A stretch of 64,000 nucleotides of DNA, from NCBI GenBank assembly GCA_016715945.1, contig JADJXJ010000001.1, positions 1,612,001-1,676,000 of the forward strand, in the 5' to 3' direction. Below are positions 50,199 to 62,678 of this stretch, piece by piece. The notes beneath the pieces are model-generated. The model had not been told where the DNA came from. It worked only from the letters and a program-made list of their open reading frames with translations, and made no database searches. The translations under genes and the position numbers were made by a program. Within the stretch, counting starts at the first letter, position 1. Each line of letters begins with the position of its first letter. The DNA is from Bacteroidota bacterium. Lineage in GTDB: Bacteria; Bacteroidota; Bacteroidia; Bacteroidales; F082.

Positions 50199-52064
50199 TC
50201 AGATGGGCTTAAACAGCCCGAAAAGCCTTTTGTCGTAGGTCGAAGTCCAGATGTATCGTCCCGAAACTTCAAAGTGTTCTCCTGCGGGATTCCACACATA
50301 AGTGCGCAACCGGGCATTTCGGAGCGAAGCAGGTCCGCTGTCGAACCGCCAGGCCGCATTGAGGGTAAAGCCTGCTCCGGGCAATATTTTTCGCCCTGTT
50401 TCACCTGCTAACCAAACCACCGGAAGACTATCGGGGTGCACGCGAAACTCAAGCACAAGCCTGGCCTGGCTCAGGGTGTCGCTCGCCTGGCAGCGCAAAC
50501 TCACGGCCACCACATCATCCTGAGGATCAAACAGGCTATCAGATTCAAAAAGCAAGCCATATTCGCTGCCATCCACAACGAAAGGTGGCTCAAACCTATC
50601 GTCACGCAGCAAACGCTCGCCAGGCGCAGGTGCAAAGGGCTGCCTGCTGCGGCGAAGCAGATAGTATTCGGCATTGAAATAAACCTGATGGGTCACAACT
50701 TCCCCATACACCGATCGCGCTGCGGCTATCCACTCGTAGGGAACATAATCGGCCCAGGCAAAACCGAGGTATTCGGTCGGCAAAGTATCGAGCCAGGAAG
50801 AAAAATTGCCCAGAGGTTCCCGCTTGTTGAATAAACGGTAGCCTGACACCTTATTTTCAGGCATATAAAAGGCAAACATAGCCGGCGTGCTGCTCACAGC
50901 CGCAAAAGTGAAATCGCCGCCCAACCTCGAGGCATCTTCAACTGCCCGGGCAGGCGCAAGCGCAAAGGCCTGCTGTTGCATGAGCTGTACATGTTTGCGG
51001 CCAAAAAGCAAACTGCCGGTTCCGGCAGCGAGAATGATGATAACCACAATCAGGTGGACTGAAAAAGATAAGCCCCTGCCAAAGGAGAAAATAGCCAGCA
51101 TCAGAAATGGAAACCCAAATATCAGGGTACTAAACTGAAGCACAGGTACCCGCCAAACCGAATAGGCAAAGCCAAGCAGCAACGGAATGAAAAACAAAAG
51201 CGCAAGCACCGATCTGGTTTGCCAGACTTTAGAAACCTCAGCTTCTGCGGCCGAACCGAAAAATCGGGGAAGAAGCAGCACTGCGCCGAAGATGACAGAA
51301 TAATTGACCACATAGGAAAAGAAACCCGCAAGGAATGCTGGCCCGGGTTTGCCTAACCAGTCGCCAATGCCACCTGCGCGCAACTGGGTCAAAGTAACAT
51401 TCAAACAAGGCAGATACCAAAGCAATGCCAGCAATCCAGTGAATATCAGGCTCTTGTATTGATGGCGCCCGGAAAGCATAAAACCAGAAACAAAAATCAA
51501 TCCTGCCTGAAAGGCCGAAAAATGATGCATCCAGGCCGAGAGTGCAAAGGCAAAAGATAGCCAGAGGTGTTTTGGGCCAAACCTGCCGGAATCTGCCTTT
51601 ATTATATCGATCAGCAGGTTGAAAGCCAGAAGGCTGAGAAACACGCCGGGAATGTATGGCCTTGCCATCTGGCTGTAATACACAAAGAACTGCATACAGG
51701 CCATGGCTGCGGCCGCCTGCAAACCGGCTACGGAGCCAAACAGCCGCTGGCCTGCCCTGTAGAGCAGCCAGATGCTTGCCGTGCCGAGGAGTACGAATGG
51801 CAGCCGAAGCCAAAAATGATCGAAACCTGCAATCCTGGTCCAGTAGTAAAGAAAAATCTGCACACCCGGCGGGTGGCTGTCGCGCAAGGCCACTCCTTCG
51901 CGGATAAGCTCGCCCAGGCTGGGATAGCCAAGCCTGAAAATGGCGCTGAACTCGTCGTGCTGAAAAGGCATCAGGTGCAGGCCCCACAACCGGAAGGATA
52001 GACCTGCAAGCAGGACAATTGCCACAGGCAAAACCTCACGCCATTGGAATGCTGCCTGTTTCAA
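50199..52064 (-). CDS. GT39-like membrane glycosyltransferase
   Basis: A 621-residue membrane protein with the ArnT/PMT-type topology: TM1, then the acidic pair Asp37-Glu38 in PFQHDEFSA and RDSHPPGVQIF near 61-71, about ten helices and a C-terminal soluble region of 200 residues with strands. It should transfer a sugar from a polyprenyl-phosphate donor to an envelope acceptor. It lies 9 bases after pyrH and 75 bases before frr, between two genes normally adjacent, which suggests an insertion into a housekeeping operon. The substrate is unknown and need not match the GT39 at 7260. Confidence 0.75.
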   Translation of the reverse strand: MKQAAFQWREVLPVAIVLLAGLSFRLWGLHLMPFQHDEFSAIFRLGYPSLGELIREGVALRDSHPPGVQIFLYYWTRIAGFDHFWLRLPFVLLGTASIWLLYRAGQRLFGSVAGLQAAAAMACMQFFVYYSQMARPYIPGVFLSLLAFNLLIDIIKADSGRFGPKHLWLSFAFALSAWMHHFSAFQAGLIFVSGFMLSGRHQYKSLIFTGLLALLWYLPCLNVTLTQLRAGGIGDWLGKPGPAFLAGFFSYVVNYSVIFGAVLLLPRFFGSAAEAEVSKVWQTRSVLALLFFIPLLLGFAYSVWRVPVLQFSTLIFGFPFLMLAIFSFGRGLSFSVHLIVVIIILAAGTGSLLFGRKHVQLMQQQAFALAPARAVEDASRLGGDFTFAAVSSTPAMFAFYMPENKVSGYRLFNKREPLGNFSSWLDTLPTEYLGFAWADYVPYEWIAAARSVYGEVVTHQVYFNAEYYLLRRSRQPFAPAPGERLLRDDRFEPPFVVDGSEYGLLFESDSLFDPQDDVVAVSLRCQASDTLSQARLVLEFRVHPDSLPVVWLAGETGRKILPGAGFTLNAAWRFDSGPASLRNARLRTYVWNPAGEHFEVSGRYIWTSTYDKRLFGLFKPI

Positions 52065-52073
52065 AGCCTCAGC

Positions 52074-52781
52074 TTAGTTGGTAACGATGGTACCCACCTT
52101 TTCGCCACGAAGCACCCTGAGCAGGTTTCCCGGCTGATTCATGTCGAATACAATAATGGGCAGATTGTTTTCGCTGCACAAGGTGAATGCGGTCAGGTCC
52201 ATTACCTTGAGCTGTTCGCGGTAGGCCTGGTCGAAGGTGAGGCTATCGTATTTGACAGCATCCGGAACCTTCTCAGGATCTGCGTTATAGATGCCATCGA
52301 CACGGGTTCCTTTCAGAATCAGGTCGGCCTGAATCTCAATGGCCCTGAGGGCAGCAGCAGTATCGGTGGTAAAGAACGGATTGCCGGTTCCGCCACCAAT
52401 GATCACCACTTTGCCTGCTTCGAGCAGCTGTATTGCACGCGGACCGCTCATCGACTCTGCCACACGATCTACATAAACCCCTGAAAGCAAGGCTGTTTCA
52501 ACACCCATTGCTTCGAGAGCCGACTGAAGGGCCATGCTGTTGATCAGGGTGGCAAGCATGCCCATATAATCGCCTTTTACCCGGTCGAAACCTTTGCCTG
52601 CACCCTGCAAGCCTCTGAAAATATTGCCTCCGCCTATCACAATGGCCACCTGTGCCCCGGCTTCGGCTGCCGATTTTACCTCTGCGGCATACTGGTTCAA
52701 AATGTTGGTGTCGATGCCATACTGTTGTTTTCCCATAAGGGCTTCGCCGCTCAGTTTGAGCAGTACTCTTCTGAATTTCAT
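52074..52781 (-). CDS. pyrH: UMP kinase
   Basis: A 235-residue hexameric UMP kinase that makes UDP with ATP. Motifs: RVLLKLSGEALMG at 4-16, IVIGGGNIFRG, DYMGMLATLINSMALQSALE, GGGTGNPFFTTDTAAALRA and a final VTN end. The protein lacks extra domains. It is followed by a GT39 gene and then frr. No TAnnTTTG box was seen just upstream. Confidence 0.97.
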   Translation of the reverse strand: MKFRRVLLKLSGEALMGKQQYGIDTNILNQYAAEVKSAAEAGAQVAIVIGGGNIFRGLQGAGKGFDRVKGDYMGMLATLINSMALQSALEAMGVETALLSGVYVDRVAESMSGPRAIQLLEAGKVVIIGGGTGNPFFTTDTAAALRAIEIQADLILKGTRVDGIYNADPEKVPDAVKYDSLTFDQAYREQLKVMDLTAFTLCSENNLPIIVFDMNQPGNLLRVLRGEKVGTIVTN

Positions 52782-52810
52782 TTTATATTATATTGTTTTT
52801 CAATGTTTTA

Positions 52811-55045
52811 CTAAAACCAATAACCTATATTTATAAAGCCGATCGCTCCGCCCCCATTATTGCTGCTCATCAGGCTGAGCTCGAACGGACCGATGACGCT
52901 CTCCCAGCCAAGGGTTGCTCCATAGCCGGCAATCAATCTTGGCCCTTGCAAAAACTGGTCAAAAGTTTCGGTGATGAAACCCACATCCAAACGAGGTATG
53001 GCATAAAACTTCGGCGCAAAGTTGTTTTGCCACAACATATTCATATTCAAGGTATAAAGACCTGTGTTTTCGATGAACCGCAGGCCTGTAAACGGGATAA
53101 ACGATCCATAAACACTCTGATGCGACTGCCCGCCGAGAATAAATCGGTGCTGTGGAGGTGGCAAATGCCCCCGAATGGTGAAACCTCCCACGAACCCATA
53201 ACGGAAGGTATTGTGATCGTTGATGGGCACATTGGTATGGTATCTTGCGCTGAAGATCAGCGCATCAGGGGTTACCAGACTTTTCGGGATGGCTGTCAGC
53301 CGCCTGACGTGCCTGGCATTGACCTGAAGCCGGGTGCCGGAGGTAGGAAACTGGTTTTTGTTGTAGGAGTCCTGCGACCAATCGACGTAGTTCACCATGT
53401 AATCGTGAAAACCATAAATCCCCAGATCGGTGAAGTTGGTGCGAATCCTGATTTTCTCGAGCATTGTGCCTACGCGCAGCCGGTAGGTATTTGTGTAGGT
53501 CCATTGCGCAAAACCCTCGAGGCTCGACTGGTTGATGCGATAGATATCGAAAATATTTTGCTGTTGGTACTGATTGAGCTTGAGGTTGAAGAAATTGGCA
53601 CGCAGTCCGAACCCTGTTTTTGCCCCGCGATCAACCAGATAAAGAGCTTGCAGCCTTGGATTTTCGCCCAGGTTGAGGTCGATGAAAAGCTTCGAACCTT
53701 TGAGCCATACGTTTTTAAAGGTGGCATTGAGGAGCAGGGCAGCTTTGTAATCGTTGTCGTAGTGGATGCCTGCCCCAAGTAAACCAGACTCAGCTTCCTT
53801 CACATTGATAACCAAACCATTGCCTTCTTCCGCCGGGAGAAAATGATAGTCGATATGCTCAAAAAAACCGCTTCCGTAGGCCCGTTTCAGGTTGGTTGTG
53901 AGCTGATTCAGATGCACCCAGGAACGGGGCACGACTTCGAGCATACCGTCCAGAAACTCTTTCGAGACCCTGTTCAGGCCGTTGTATTGCAAAAAGGTCA
54001 CGAAGATGCTATCCACAGGTTTTCCGTCGAGTTCAGGAAAAGTCCCTGGCTCGATGGCATTGAGCGAATCGGCCAGCCTGCGCAATTGAGGCAAGATGTT
54101 TCGTGCGGCCTCTTCGCCCCTTTGCATGATGAGTTCATAATCGGCAAAACTCATCATATCGAATCCGCTCAGGTCAGGTTTGATGTATATATCTGTCAGT
54201 GCGACAGCTCTTTCGTTTGTGCTCTGGCGATAAAAACTGGTTACCTGGTCGAGTATGGTAAACATCGAATTCAGCCTTTCGGCAGGATGCAGGCCGGTTT
54301 GTACATCGACACCTATAATGATATCAGCTCCGGCCTGTTTCACTTCTTCTACCGGAAAGTTGTTGACCACGCCCCCATCCACAAGCAGTTGTCCATTCAG
54401 CACCACCGGATTGAAGTAGCTTGGAATCGACATGCTCGCACGCACTGCCCGATGCAGGATACCCTCGCTGAGTACAACCGCATTGCCATTCTCCAGGTTT
54501 GTGGCTATACACAAAAAAGGTACGGGCAGTTTGCTGAAATGCCTTGTGGCATAGGCCGGGCTGAGATATTTTGCAAGCAGCAGATCTACCATCTGCCCGG
54601 CAACAAGGGCCTCCTTCACCTTTACTTTGCGCTCCACTATTGGAAAGGTGATGATGAAACGGTCGGAGTTTTGCTTTTCTTCAATGGGAATAAACGCACG
54701 CGGTATGCGGTCGTTCATTGTGGCATCCCAGTCCTGTGCCCTGATGATTGCAGCAATGGTATCGGGGTGATAATTGAGCGCATACAAGCTCCCGATGATG
54801 CTTCCCATGGAGGTGCCGCCTATGTAGTCGAAATGCAGACCAGCTTCTGTAAGTACTTTAAGCACACCAACATGGGCAAAACCCTTGGCGCCGCCACCAC
54901 TTAGCACCAGCCCCAATTTGGGTCGCCTGCCATCCATTTCGGCACTGCTTCGGGCACGAGCTACCGATAACCATGCCGATGCAAGCAGAATGACAACCAC
55001 CGCTGATGCACGGATTTTTCTCGCATTGGACTGTCCTGCTGGCAT
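52811..55045 (-). CDS. Patatin-Omp85 fusion (PlpD-like) outer-membrane protein
   Basis: A 744-residue secreted or surface phospholipase-like protein. A signal segment (VVVILLASAWLSVA) precedes a patatin domain: GGGAKG at 50-55, nucleophile Ser79 in GGTSMGS, and Asp in LLVDGGVVNNFP. After about residue 330 comes one POTRA-like stretch (VDSIFVTFLQYNGLNRVSKEFLDG) and a 16-strand-type Omp85/surface-antigen barrel (YLDLNLG, QSHQSVYGSF, FINIGYWF end). This fusion occurs in Bacteroidota and in Pseudomonas PlpD. A single gene with its own promoter. Substrates are presumably phospholipids. Confidence 0.88.
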   Translation of the reverse strand: MPAGQSNARKIRASAVVVILLASAWLSVARARSSAEMDGRRPKLGLVLSGGGAKGFAHVGVLKVLTEAGLHFDYIGGTSMGSIIGSLYALNYHPDTIAAIIRAQDWDATMNDRIPRAFIPIEEKQNSDRFIITFPIVERKVKVKEALVAGQMVDLLLAKYLSPAYATRHFSKLPVPFLCIATNLENGNAVVLSEGILHRAVRASMSIPSYFNPVVLNGQLLVDGGVVNNFPVEEVKQAGADIIIGVDVQTGLHPAERLNSMFTILDQVTSFYRQSTNERAVALTDIYIKPDLSGFDMMSFADYELIMQRGEEAARNILPQLRRLADSLNAIEPGTFPELDGKPVDSIFVTFLQYNGLNRVSKEFLDGMLEVVPRSWVHLNQLTTNLKRAYGSGFFEHIDYHFLPAEEGNGLVINVKEAESGLLGAGIHYDNDYKAALLLNATFKNVWLKGSKLFIDLNLGENPRLQALYLVDRGAKTGFGLRANFFNLKLNQYQQQNIFDIYRINQSSLEGFAQWTYTNTYRLRVGTMLEKIRIRTNFTDLGIYGFHDYMVNYVDWSQDSYNKNQFPTSGTRLQVNARHVRRLTAIPKSLVTPDALIFSARYHTNVPINDHNTFRYGFVGGFTIRGHLPPPQHRFILGGQSHQSVYGSFIPFTGLRFIENTGLYTLNMNMLWQNNFAPKFYAIPRLDVGFITETFDQFLQGPRLIAGYGATLGWESVIGPFELSLMSSNNGGGAIGFINIGYWF

Positions 55046-55069
55046 GGAGTTTTTTAATTATAACAGTGG

Positions 55070-55077
55070 CAAAAATA
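55070..55077 (-). promoter_or_regulatory. -7 box TATTTTTG for the patatin-Omp85 gene
   Basis: Exact TAnnTTTG match on the minus strand, 24 bases before the ATG at 55045. Confidence 0.65.
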
Positions 55078-55157
55078 CCAAAAGCACTTGCGCAACAAAC
55101 AGCAAAAACGTTTGGTCCTGACAAACTCCCTGAAGTGTATTGCAGACGAGGGCCTCC

Positions 55158-55592
55158 TCAGAACTTGTCGGGGAAAGTCTCGTAGATGATATCGGTTTTT
55201 TTAAATCCGACAAAAAGGTTGAAAAACTCTGTATAGTAAGCCGAGAATACCACTACTTTATATTTCGTACCAGCCGACAGCCCAATGGTATCGGCGGCCG
55301 AAATCACACGGTTGTCCGCCCCGTTGTTGAGGATGAGCTCAAAACGCGGGTTTCCGACTTTTTCAATAAACCACACCGCATTGTCGTTGAGTGTCAGTTC
55401 GGCGGAGCGTTCGCCGGCGCTGGTGATGTTGTAGAGGATAAGAAAGTTGTCGGGCGGATTGACGATGGGCTTGCTGTAGGAAAGCACAGGCCTGTCGCTT
55501 GGCGAGGGTCTATCAGGAAGGCAACCAACCAGCATGAATAGAGCCAGCAAGGCAGGAAGGCATGTATGCAACCGTTGTTTCAGCACACGCAA
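55158..55592 (-). CDS. Predicted lipoprotein, unknown function
   Basis: About 144 residues with a lipoprotein signal (LPALLALFMLVGC, a good lipobox). The mature part is strand-rich and Ig-like: YNITSAGERSAELTLNDNAVWFIEK then AADTIGLSAGTKYKVVVFS. No ATG is available upstream of the signal; the start is a TTG at 55592 or a GTG at 55586. A -7 box at 55607-55614 fits either. It has no clear family and could be a small surface lipoprotein. Confidence 0.62.
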   Translation of the reverse strand: MRVLKQRLHTCLPALLALFMLVGCLPDRPSPSDRPVLSYSKPIVNPPDNFLILYNITSAGERSAELTLNDNAVWFIEKVGNPRFELILNNGADNRVISAADTIGLSAGTKYKVVVFSAYYTEFFNLFVGFKKTDIIYETFPDKF

Positions 55593-55606
55593 GTGTTTGT
55601 ATATGA

Positions 55607-55614
55607 CAAAGTTA
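55607..55614 (-). promoter_or_regulatory. -7 box TAACTTTG for the lipoprotein gene
   Basis: Exact TAnnTTTG match on the minus strand, 14-20 bases before the TTG or GTG start. It lies between the end of secA and the lipoprotein gene, so the latter can be expressed separately. Confidence 0.62.
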
Positions 55615-55627
55615 ATACAAATGCAGG

Positions 55628-58924
<3,297 letters not shown>

Positions 58925-59005
58925 GATCGTGCTTTTTATGTAGACTGTACAGTGTTGTCAAAAACCAGGCCAAAGCCTGAATGTTTGTGTTTGCAAACTG
59001 CGGCG

Positions 59006-59013
59006 CAAAGATA
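59006..59013 (-). promoter_or_regulatory. -7 box TATCTTTG for secA
   Basis: Exact TAnnTTTG match on the minus strand, about 80 bases before the secA ATG at 58924, giving an unusually long leader for this window. SecA leaders often carry control signals; none was recognised. Confidence 0.6.
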
Positions 59014-59046
59014 GGTCAAAAACCCTTGAGGGGTGCGTGTTAGCTT

Positions 59047-60423
59047 TCAAGGATTAACAAACTGCCGGGCAAGGCGTTGCAGATGACCTTCAAGCCGCTG
59101 GTCGGTTGTGGGCGCCGGTATCATTCCCACCTTTGCCCCAGGCAGATAAACCGACAGATGTGGAAAAACCCTGACATCCAATGCATCAAGCAGGCTGTAG
59201 TTGTGCCCCAGGTTATAAACTTCCCAGTCGAGCTTGTTGCGGCGATGAAAATTGCGGTAATGCTGAAAGCTTTCGGGCAGGCTGATGGTAATGAATTTAT
59301 ACTGATTACCAAGGCGCTGATGCAGTTCGCGCAACTGCTGAAGTTCAAATTCGCAATATTTACATTCGGGGCCAACCAGAATGAGCAGCATGGCCGGACT
59401 GCCCTGATCTGCAACAAGTTCGCGGCCGCCCTCGGTCTGCAGCCTGAATTGGGGTGCATCGGTACCCGTTGCCAGCCATTTTGCCATGAAAACAATGTTC
59501 TTCGCTATGCGCGCATGCTGGGGAGTGGAGGTGGCTGAAGCCAGTTCTGAAAGTATTTTTTCGGCCGACCTGCCGGTGTGAAGCGGATTGTTAAAGTTGT
59601 TGACAAAATGAACCAGCACCACCAACTCCCTGAACTCCGTCCGTGCGGCAAGCAGCGGATCGCGCCGTATCAGGTCATCGAATGCTTTCCAGCCTTTGGC
59701 TGCAGCTTCGACATATTCCTGATTGCTCCACAACCTGTTCTGAATCAGGTGGTTCTTAAATGTTTCGTTCAGGAGTGCCACATATTCGGGCTGAGAAGAA
59801 AGCACAGGTTTTTTGGCAAAATAGCGTTCGTACACCTGTGCCGGTCCAATCTTGCGCACCACCTGCTCGACCGAAGCCACTTTATAAAACACATAGTCGT
59901 CGAAAAACGGGTTTGCCTGTTTAGGCGACAGCCTCCTCATGACAGTTCTGAGGCTGTCAATCAACCTGCCTTGCTGCAAGCGGTAGAGGGCATTGAAATG
60001 CTCCACCACGAAAGCATTGTATGCCACATTGGCAGCTGCAATGGCTTCAGCCAGACCACCATCGTCTGCGCTGAGCAGTTTGACGGACAATGGTTGCGGG
60101 TCGTAGAACGAAGCAGCTTCAGCCTTACGAAGTTCGAGTTGTACGCGGTATTTTCCACCTGGCGACACAAACATTTCTGTTTTGTAGTGGGCGGCGGCTA
60201 TGGTAACCCAGCCCGGTGCGGGCAGGTCGAAATCCAGCATGAAGCTGCCTTTGAAATCGCTGCCTGAAGCTGCGATCTCTTTTTGTCTGCCCGAGATCAG
60301 GTCGTCGGGTGCAAGCACCCTGACCGGATAACCCGGCAAGGCCGAGATTCCCTCGACACGCACAATGGCTGCCTGCGACACAAACGCAGTCAGGAGCAAG
60401 ATGCCGGTAAGAAACCTGAACAT
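59047..60423 (-). CDS. Periplasmic thioredoxin-like protein with CxxC
   Basis: A 458-residue exported protein (signal LTGILLLTAFVSQA) with a long alpha/beta N-terminal region (about 20-325) of the kind found before thioredoxin domains in Bacteroidota, and a C-terminal TlpA/AhpC-like domain with LLILVGPECKYCEFELQQL (Cys-Lys-Tyr-Cys near residue 355), the FITISLPES segment and VRVFPHLSVYLPG with a cis-proline. It should reduce or isomerise disulfides in periplasmic proteins. It lies 35 bases downstream of coaD on the same strand. Confidence 0.83.
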   Translation of the reverse strand: MFRFLTGILLLTAFVSQAAIVRVEGISALPGYPVRVLAPDDLISGRQKEIAASGSDFKGSFMLDFDLPAPGWVTIAAAHYKTEMFVSPGGKYRVQLELRKAEAASFYDPQPLSVKLLSADDGGLAEAIAAANVAYNAFVVEHFNALYRLQQGRLIDSLRTVMRRLSPKQANPFFDDYVFYKVASVEQVVRKIGPAQVYERYFAKKPVLSSQPEYVALLNETFKNHLIQNRLWSNQEYVEAAAKGWKAFDDLIRRDPLLAARTEFRELVVLVHFVNNFNNPLHTGRSAEKILSELASATSTPQHARIAKNIVFMAKWLATGTDAPQFRLQTEGGRELVADQGSPAMLLILVGPECKYCEFELQQLRELHQRLGNQYKFITISLPESFQHYRNFHRRNKLDWEVYNLGHNYSLLDALDVRVFPHLSVYLPGAKVGMIPAPTTDQRLEGHLQRLARQFVNP

Positions 60424-60458
60424 GTGTTTTTTTTAGGAATTGAACGAAACGCCAGGCG

Positions 60459-60923
60459 TTAAATTGTCAGGTTGAGGCCGGGCGGTAAAAATGGGCTCAC
60501 ATCGCCGCCGCTGCGGTACACATCGCGCACTATGCTCGAGGTGATGGGTGTGAGCTCAGGCGAGGTGAGCAGAAACACGGTTTCGATGTCGGCATCGAGC
60601 ATGCGGTTTACCTGACCTATTCCGCGCTCAAACTCAAAGTCGGCCGAGGTTCGCAGCCCCCTCAGAATGTAACCGGCGCCAATGCGACGGCAATAATCCA
60701 CCGTAAGCCCTTCGTAATGGTCAATGCTGACTTTGGGATAATCTTTGAAAATGCTGCTGAGCCATTCGAGTCTTTTCCCGAGCGGGAAAAAATACTGCTT
60801 CTGCGCATTATGCCCGATAGCTACAACCAATTGGTCGAACAGCGGCATGGCCCGAAGCACAAGGTGGTAATGTCCGAGGGTAACCGGATCGAAAGAGCCA
60901 GGAAAGACAGCGATCTTGCTCAT
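60459..60923 (-). CDS. coaD: Phosphopantetheine adenylyltransferase
   Basis: A 154-residue nucleotidyltransferase that adenylates 4'-phosphopantetheine in CoA synthesis. The nucleotide-binding motif is PGSFDPVTLGHYHLVLRA (TxGH), and the end has TSPELTPITSSIVRDVYRSGGDVSPFLPP with the ISS-x-VR signature. The ATG at 60923 is preferred to an open frame seven codons longer, which would overlap the -7 box region. Standard length. Confidence 0.96.
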   Translation of the reverse strand: MSKIAVFPGSFDPVTLGHYHLVLRAMPLFDQLVVAIGHNAQKQYFFPLGKRLEWLSSIFKDYPKVSIDHYEGLTVDYCRRIGAGYILRGLRTSADFEFERGIGQVNRMLDADIETVFLLTSPELTPITSSIVRDVYRSGGDVSPFLPPGLNLTI

Positions 60924-60941
60924 TATTCTGCGATTTCGGTT

Positions 60942-60949
60942 CAAATATA
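60942..60949 (-). promoter_or_regulatory. -7 box TATATTTG for coaD
   Basis: Exact TAnnTTTG match on the minus strand, 18 bases before the ATG at 60923. Confidence 0.65.
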
Positions 60950-60991
60950 TTACAAAAGACAGGGTGGCCGCTCAACAACTTTTTGCAGGCC

Positions 60992-61600
60992 TCACTTCAT
61001 GTAAGCTATGATGAATCCGACGAGCATTTCTTTGATTGACCGGTAGGAACCGTCCAACACCTTTTTTATGTCGTTAGGCTCCACCCACATGAGGTCGCTT
61101 ATTCCCTCATCCAACTGAGGCTTAAGCGGTTGATTTGCAGATGCATGCATCACATACCAGCGGGTATGTTTGAGTTGCCACCGGCCCTCGAGCAGATAGG
61201 CGTGCCAGGTATCGGGAGCCTGCGCAACAATGGTCAGATTCCGGAGTCCGGTTTCTTCACTCACTTCACGGATGGCAGCCGATTCGGCCGTTTCACCCTC
61301 GTCGAGATGTCCTTTTGGCAAGTCCGGCATGCCGTTGCGCAAAATCACCAGCAAACGCCCCAACGGATCAAGCACCAATCCTCCAGCCGCTTCACGCTTG
61401 CGGTAAGCCGGAAAATATTTGTCGAAAAAAGCTTCCGGCCCGCCTTTACACCATATATAAATGTCCTCAGGTGCATCCGGTTGGAGCAATTTTTCCAGCT
61501 GCGCCGGAAGCTCATGGCTTTCTTCGCTGCATTTTTTTGTGTCGTCGCAATCGAGGTGAATGCAAGTATGGCCGATAAAAACTTTGTAATTTTGGGGCAT
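60992..61600 (-). CDS. NUDIX hydrolase
   Basis: A 202-residue protein with a C-terminal NUDIX fold and the box GHLDEGETAESAAIREVSEETGL, matching GX5EX7REUXEEXGU. The N-terminal 65 residues are not part of the fold and hold a Cys-rich start (HLDCDDTKKCSEE) of unknown role. NUDIX enzymes cleave nucleoside diphosphates linked to another moiety; the substrate is not decided. The ATG at 61600 overlaps the divergent pyrE ATG by two bases. An open frame continues upstream inside pyrE but would be antisense. Confidence 0.88.
   Translation of the reverse strand: MPQNYKVFIGHTCIHLDCDDTKKCSEESHELPAQLEKLLQPDAPEDIYIWCKGGPEAFFDKYFPAYRKREAAGGLVLDPLGRLLVILRNGMPDLPKGHLDEGETAESAAIREVSEETGLRNLTIVAQAPDTWHAYLLEGRWQLKHTRWYVMHASANQPLKPQLDEGISDLMWVEPNDIKKVLDGSYRSIKEMLVGFIIAYMK
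61587..61594 (+). promoter_or_regulatory. -7 box TAATTTTG for pyrE (leaderless)
   Basis: Exact TAnnTTTG match ending 4 bases before the pyrE ATG at 61599. If used, the mRNA starts at or next to the start codon. It lies inside the NUDIX coding region. Confidence 0.6.
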
Positions 61601-62246
61601 GAATGTAGCCGACCCTTCCACAGACATTTTGGCAGGATATTTACTGCAAATTAAGGCAATAAAACTCAGTCCTGCCAATCCATTCACCTGGGCTTCCGGG
61701 CTGAAAAGTCCAATTTATTGCGACAACCGCATCACCCTCTCCTACCCTACAATACGCAACCACATCCGCATCGAATTTGTGCGGCTCATACAGGAGCATT
61801 TTGGCACGCCCGATCTGATTGCCGGGGTTGCCACAGGTGGTATAGCGCATGGCGTGCTTGTGGCCCAGGAACTTGGGCTGCCTTTTGCTTATGTGAGGTC
61901 GGAAAAAAAATCGCACGGCCTTGAGAACCTGATCGAAGGCGTGGTCAATCAGGGGCAGACGGTGGTTGTGATCGAAGACCTCATTTCGACCGGCAGCAGC
62001 AGCCTCAAGGCAGTGCAGGCCCTGCGCGATGCAGGCGCCAATGTGAAAGGCATGCTCGCCATTTTTTCCTACAACCTTGCACAGGCAACCGAAAATTTCA
62101 AAGTCCACAACTGCCCCCTCCACACCCTGACCAACTTTAACATCCTGGTTGAAAAAGCACTGAACGACAACTACATAGACGAACAGGCCTACGCTTCGCT
62201 GATCGAATGGCGAAAAGACCCCAAAGCATGGAGCGACGCGCGTTGA
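61599..62246 (+). CDS. pyrE: Orotate phosphoribosyltransferase
   Basis: A 215-residue enzyme that joins orotate to PRPP giving OMP. Clear motifs: IKAIKLSPANPFTWASGLKSPIYCDNR at 18-44, IAGVATGGIAHGVLVAQELGLPFAYVRSEKKSHG, and the PRPP loop VVVIEDLISTGSSSLKAVQ. The start at 61599 fits the usual N-terminus. It shares two bases of its start codon with the NUDIX gene on the other strand. The SRPBCC gene follows after 33 bases. Confidence 0.96.
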   Translation: MNVADPSTDILAGYLLQIKAIKLSPANPFTWASGLKSPIYCDNRITLSYPTIRNHIRIEFVRLIQEHFGTPDLIAGVATGGIAHGVLVAQELGLPFAYVRSEKKSHGLENLIEGVVNQGQTVVVIEDLISTGSSSLKAVQALRDAGANVKGMLAIFSYNLAQATENFKVHNCPLHTLTNFNILVEKALNDNYIDEQAYASLIEWRKDPKAWSDAR

Positions 62247-62279
62247 AAAAGTAAACCTCAGAAAAAAACATCTTCAATT

Positions 62280-62678
62280 ATGAACTTTACCAGCGAATGG
62301 GTGAATGTGAATGCACCGGCCGAAAAGGTTTTTGCCAAAGCAACCGACCTGAAAAATCTTGGTGAGGTGATGCCGGAGCAAATTGTGAACTGGCAGGCCG
62401 ACGACACGCATTGTTCGTTTACGATAAAAGGCATGACCAGCCTGAAGCTTAGGGTGGATGAGAAAAATCCGTCAAGACTGATGCGGCTCGTGCCCGATGG
62501 CAAGTCGCCTGTGGAATTCGAGCTTTTGTTTTATGTGAAGCCGGCGGGCGATCAGGCCTCGTCGGTAATGGTGGAAGTTGAAGCCGACCTCAACCCTATG
62601 CTTGCACTGATGGCCCGCCGTCCGCTGCAGAACCTGGTCGACACCATAGCGGCAGGTCTCGGCCGCTGGAATTATTGA
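62280..62678 (+). CDS. SRPBCC-fold protein of unknown function
   Basis: A 132-residue START/Bet v 1-like protein: first strand FTSEWVNVNAPAEKVFAKATDL, a strand-rich middle with SFTIKGMTSLKLRV, and a C-terminal helix ending ARRPLQNLVDTIAAGLGRW. It is probably co-transcribed with pyrE (33-base gap). Ligand unknown. Its 3' end overlaps that of birA by 7 bases, tail to tail. Confidence 0.82.
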   Translation: MNFTSEWVNVNAPAEKVFAKATDLKNLGEVMPEQIVNWQADDTHCSFTIKGMTSLKLRVDEKNPSRLMRLVPDGKSPVEFELLFYVKPAGDQASSVMVEVEADLNPMLALMARRPLQNLVDTIAAGLGRWNY

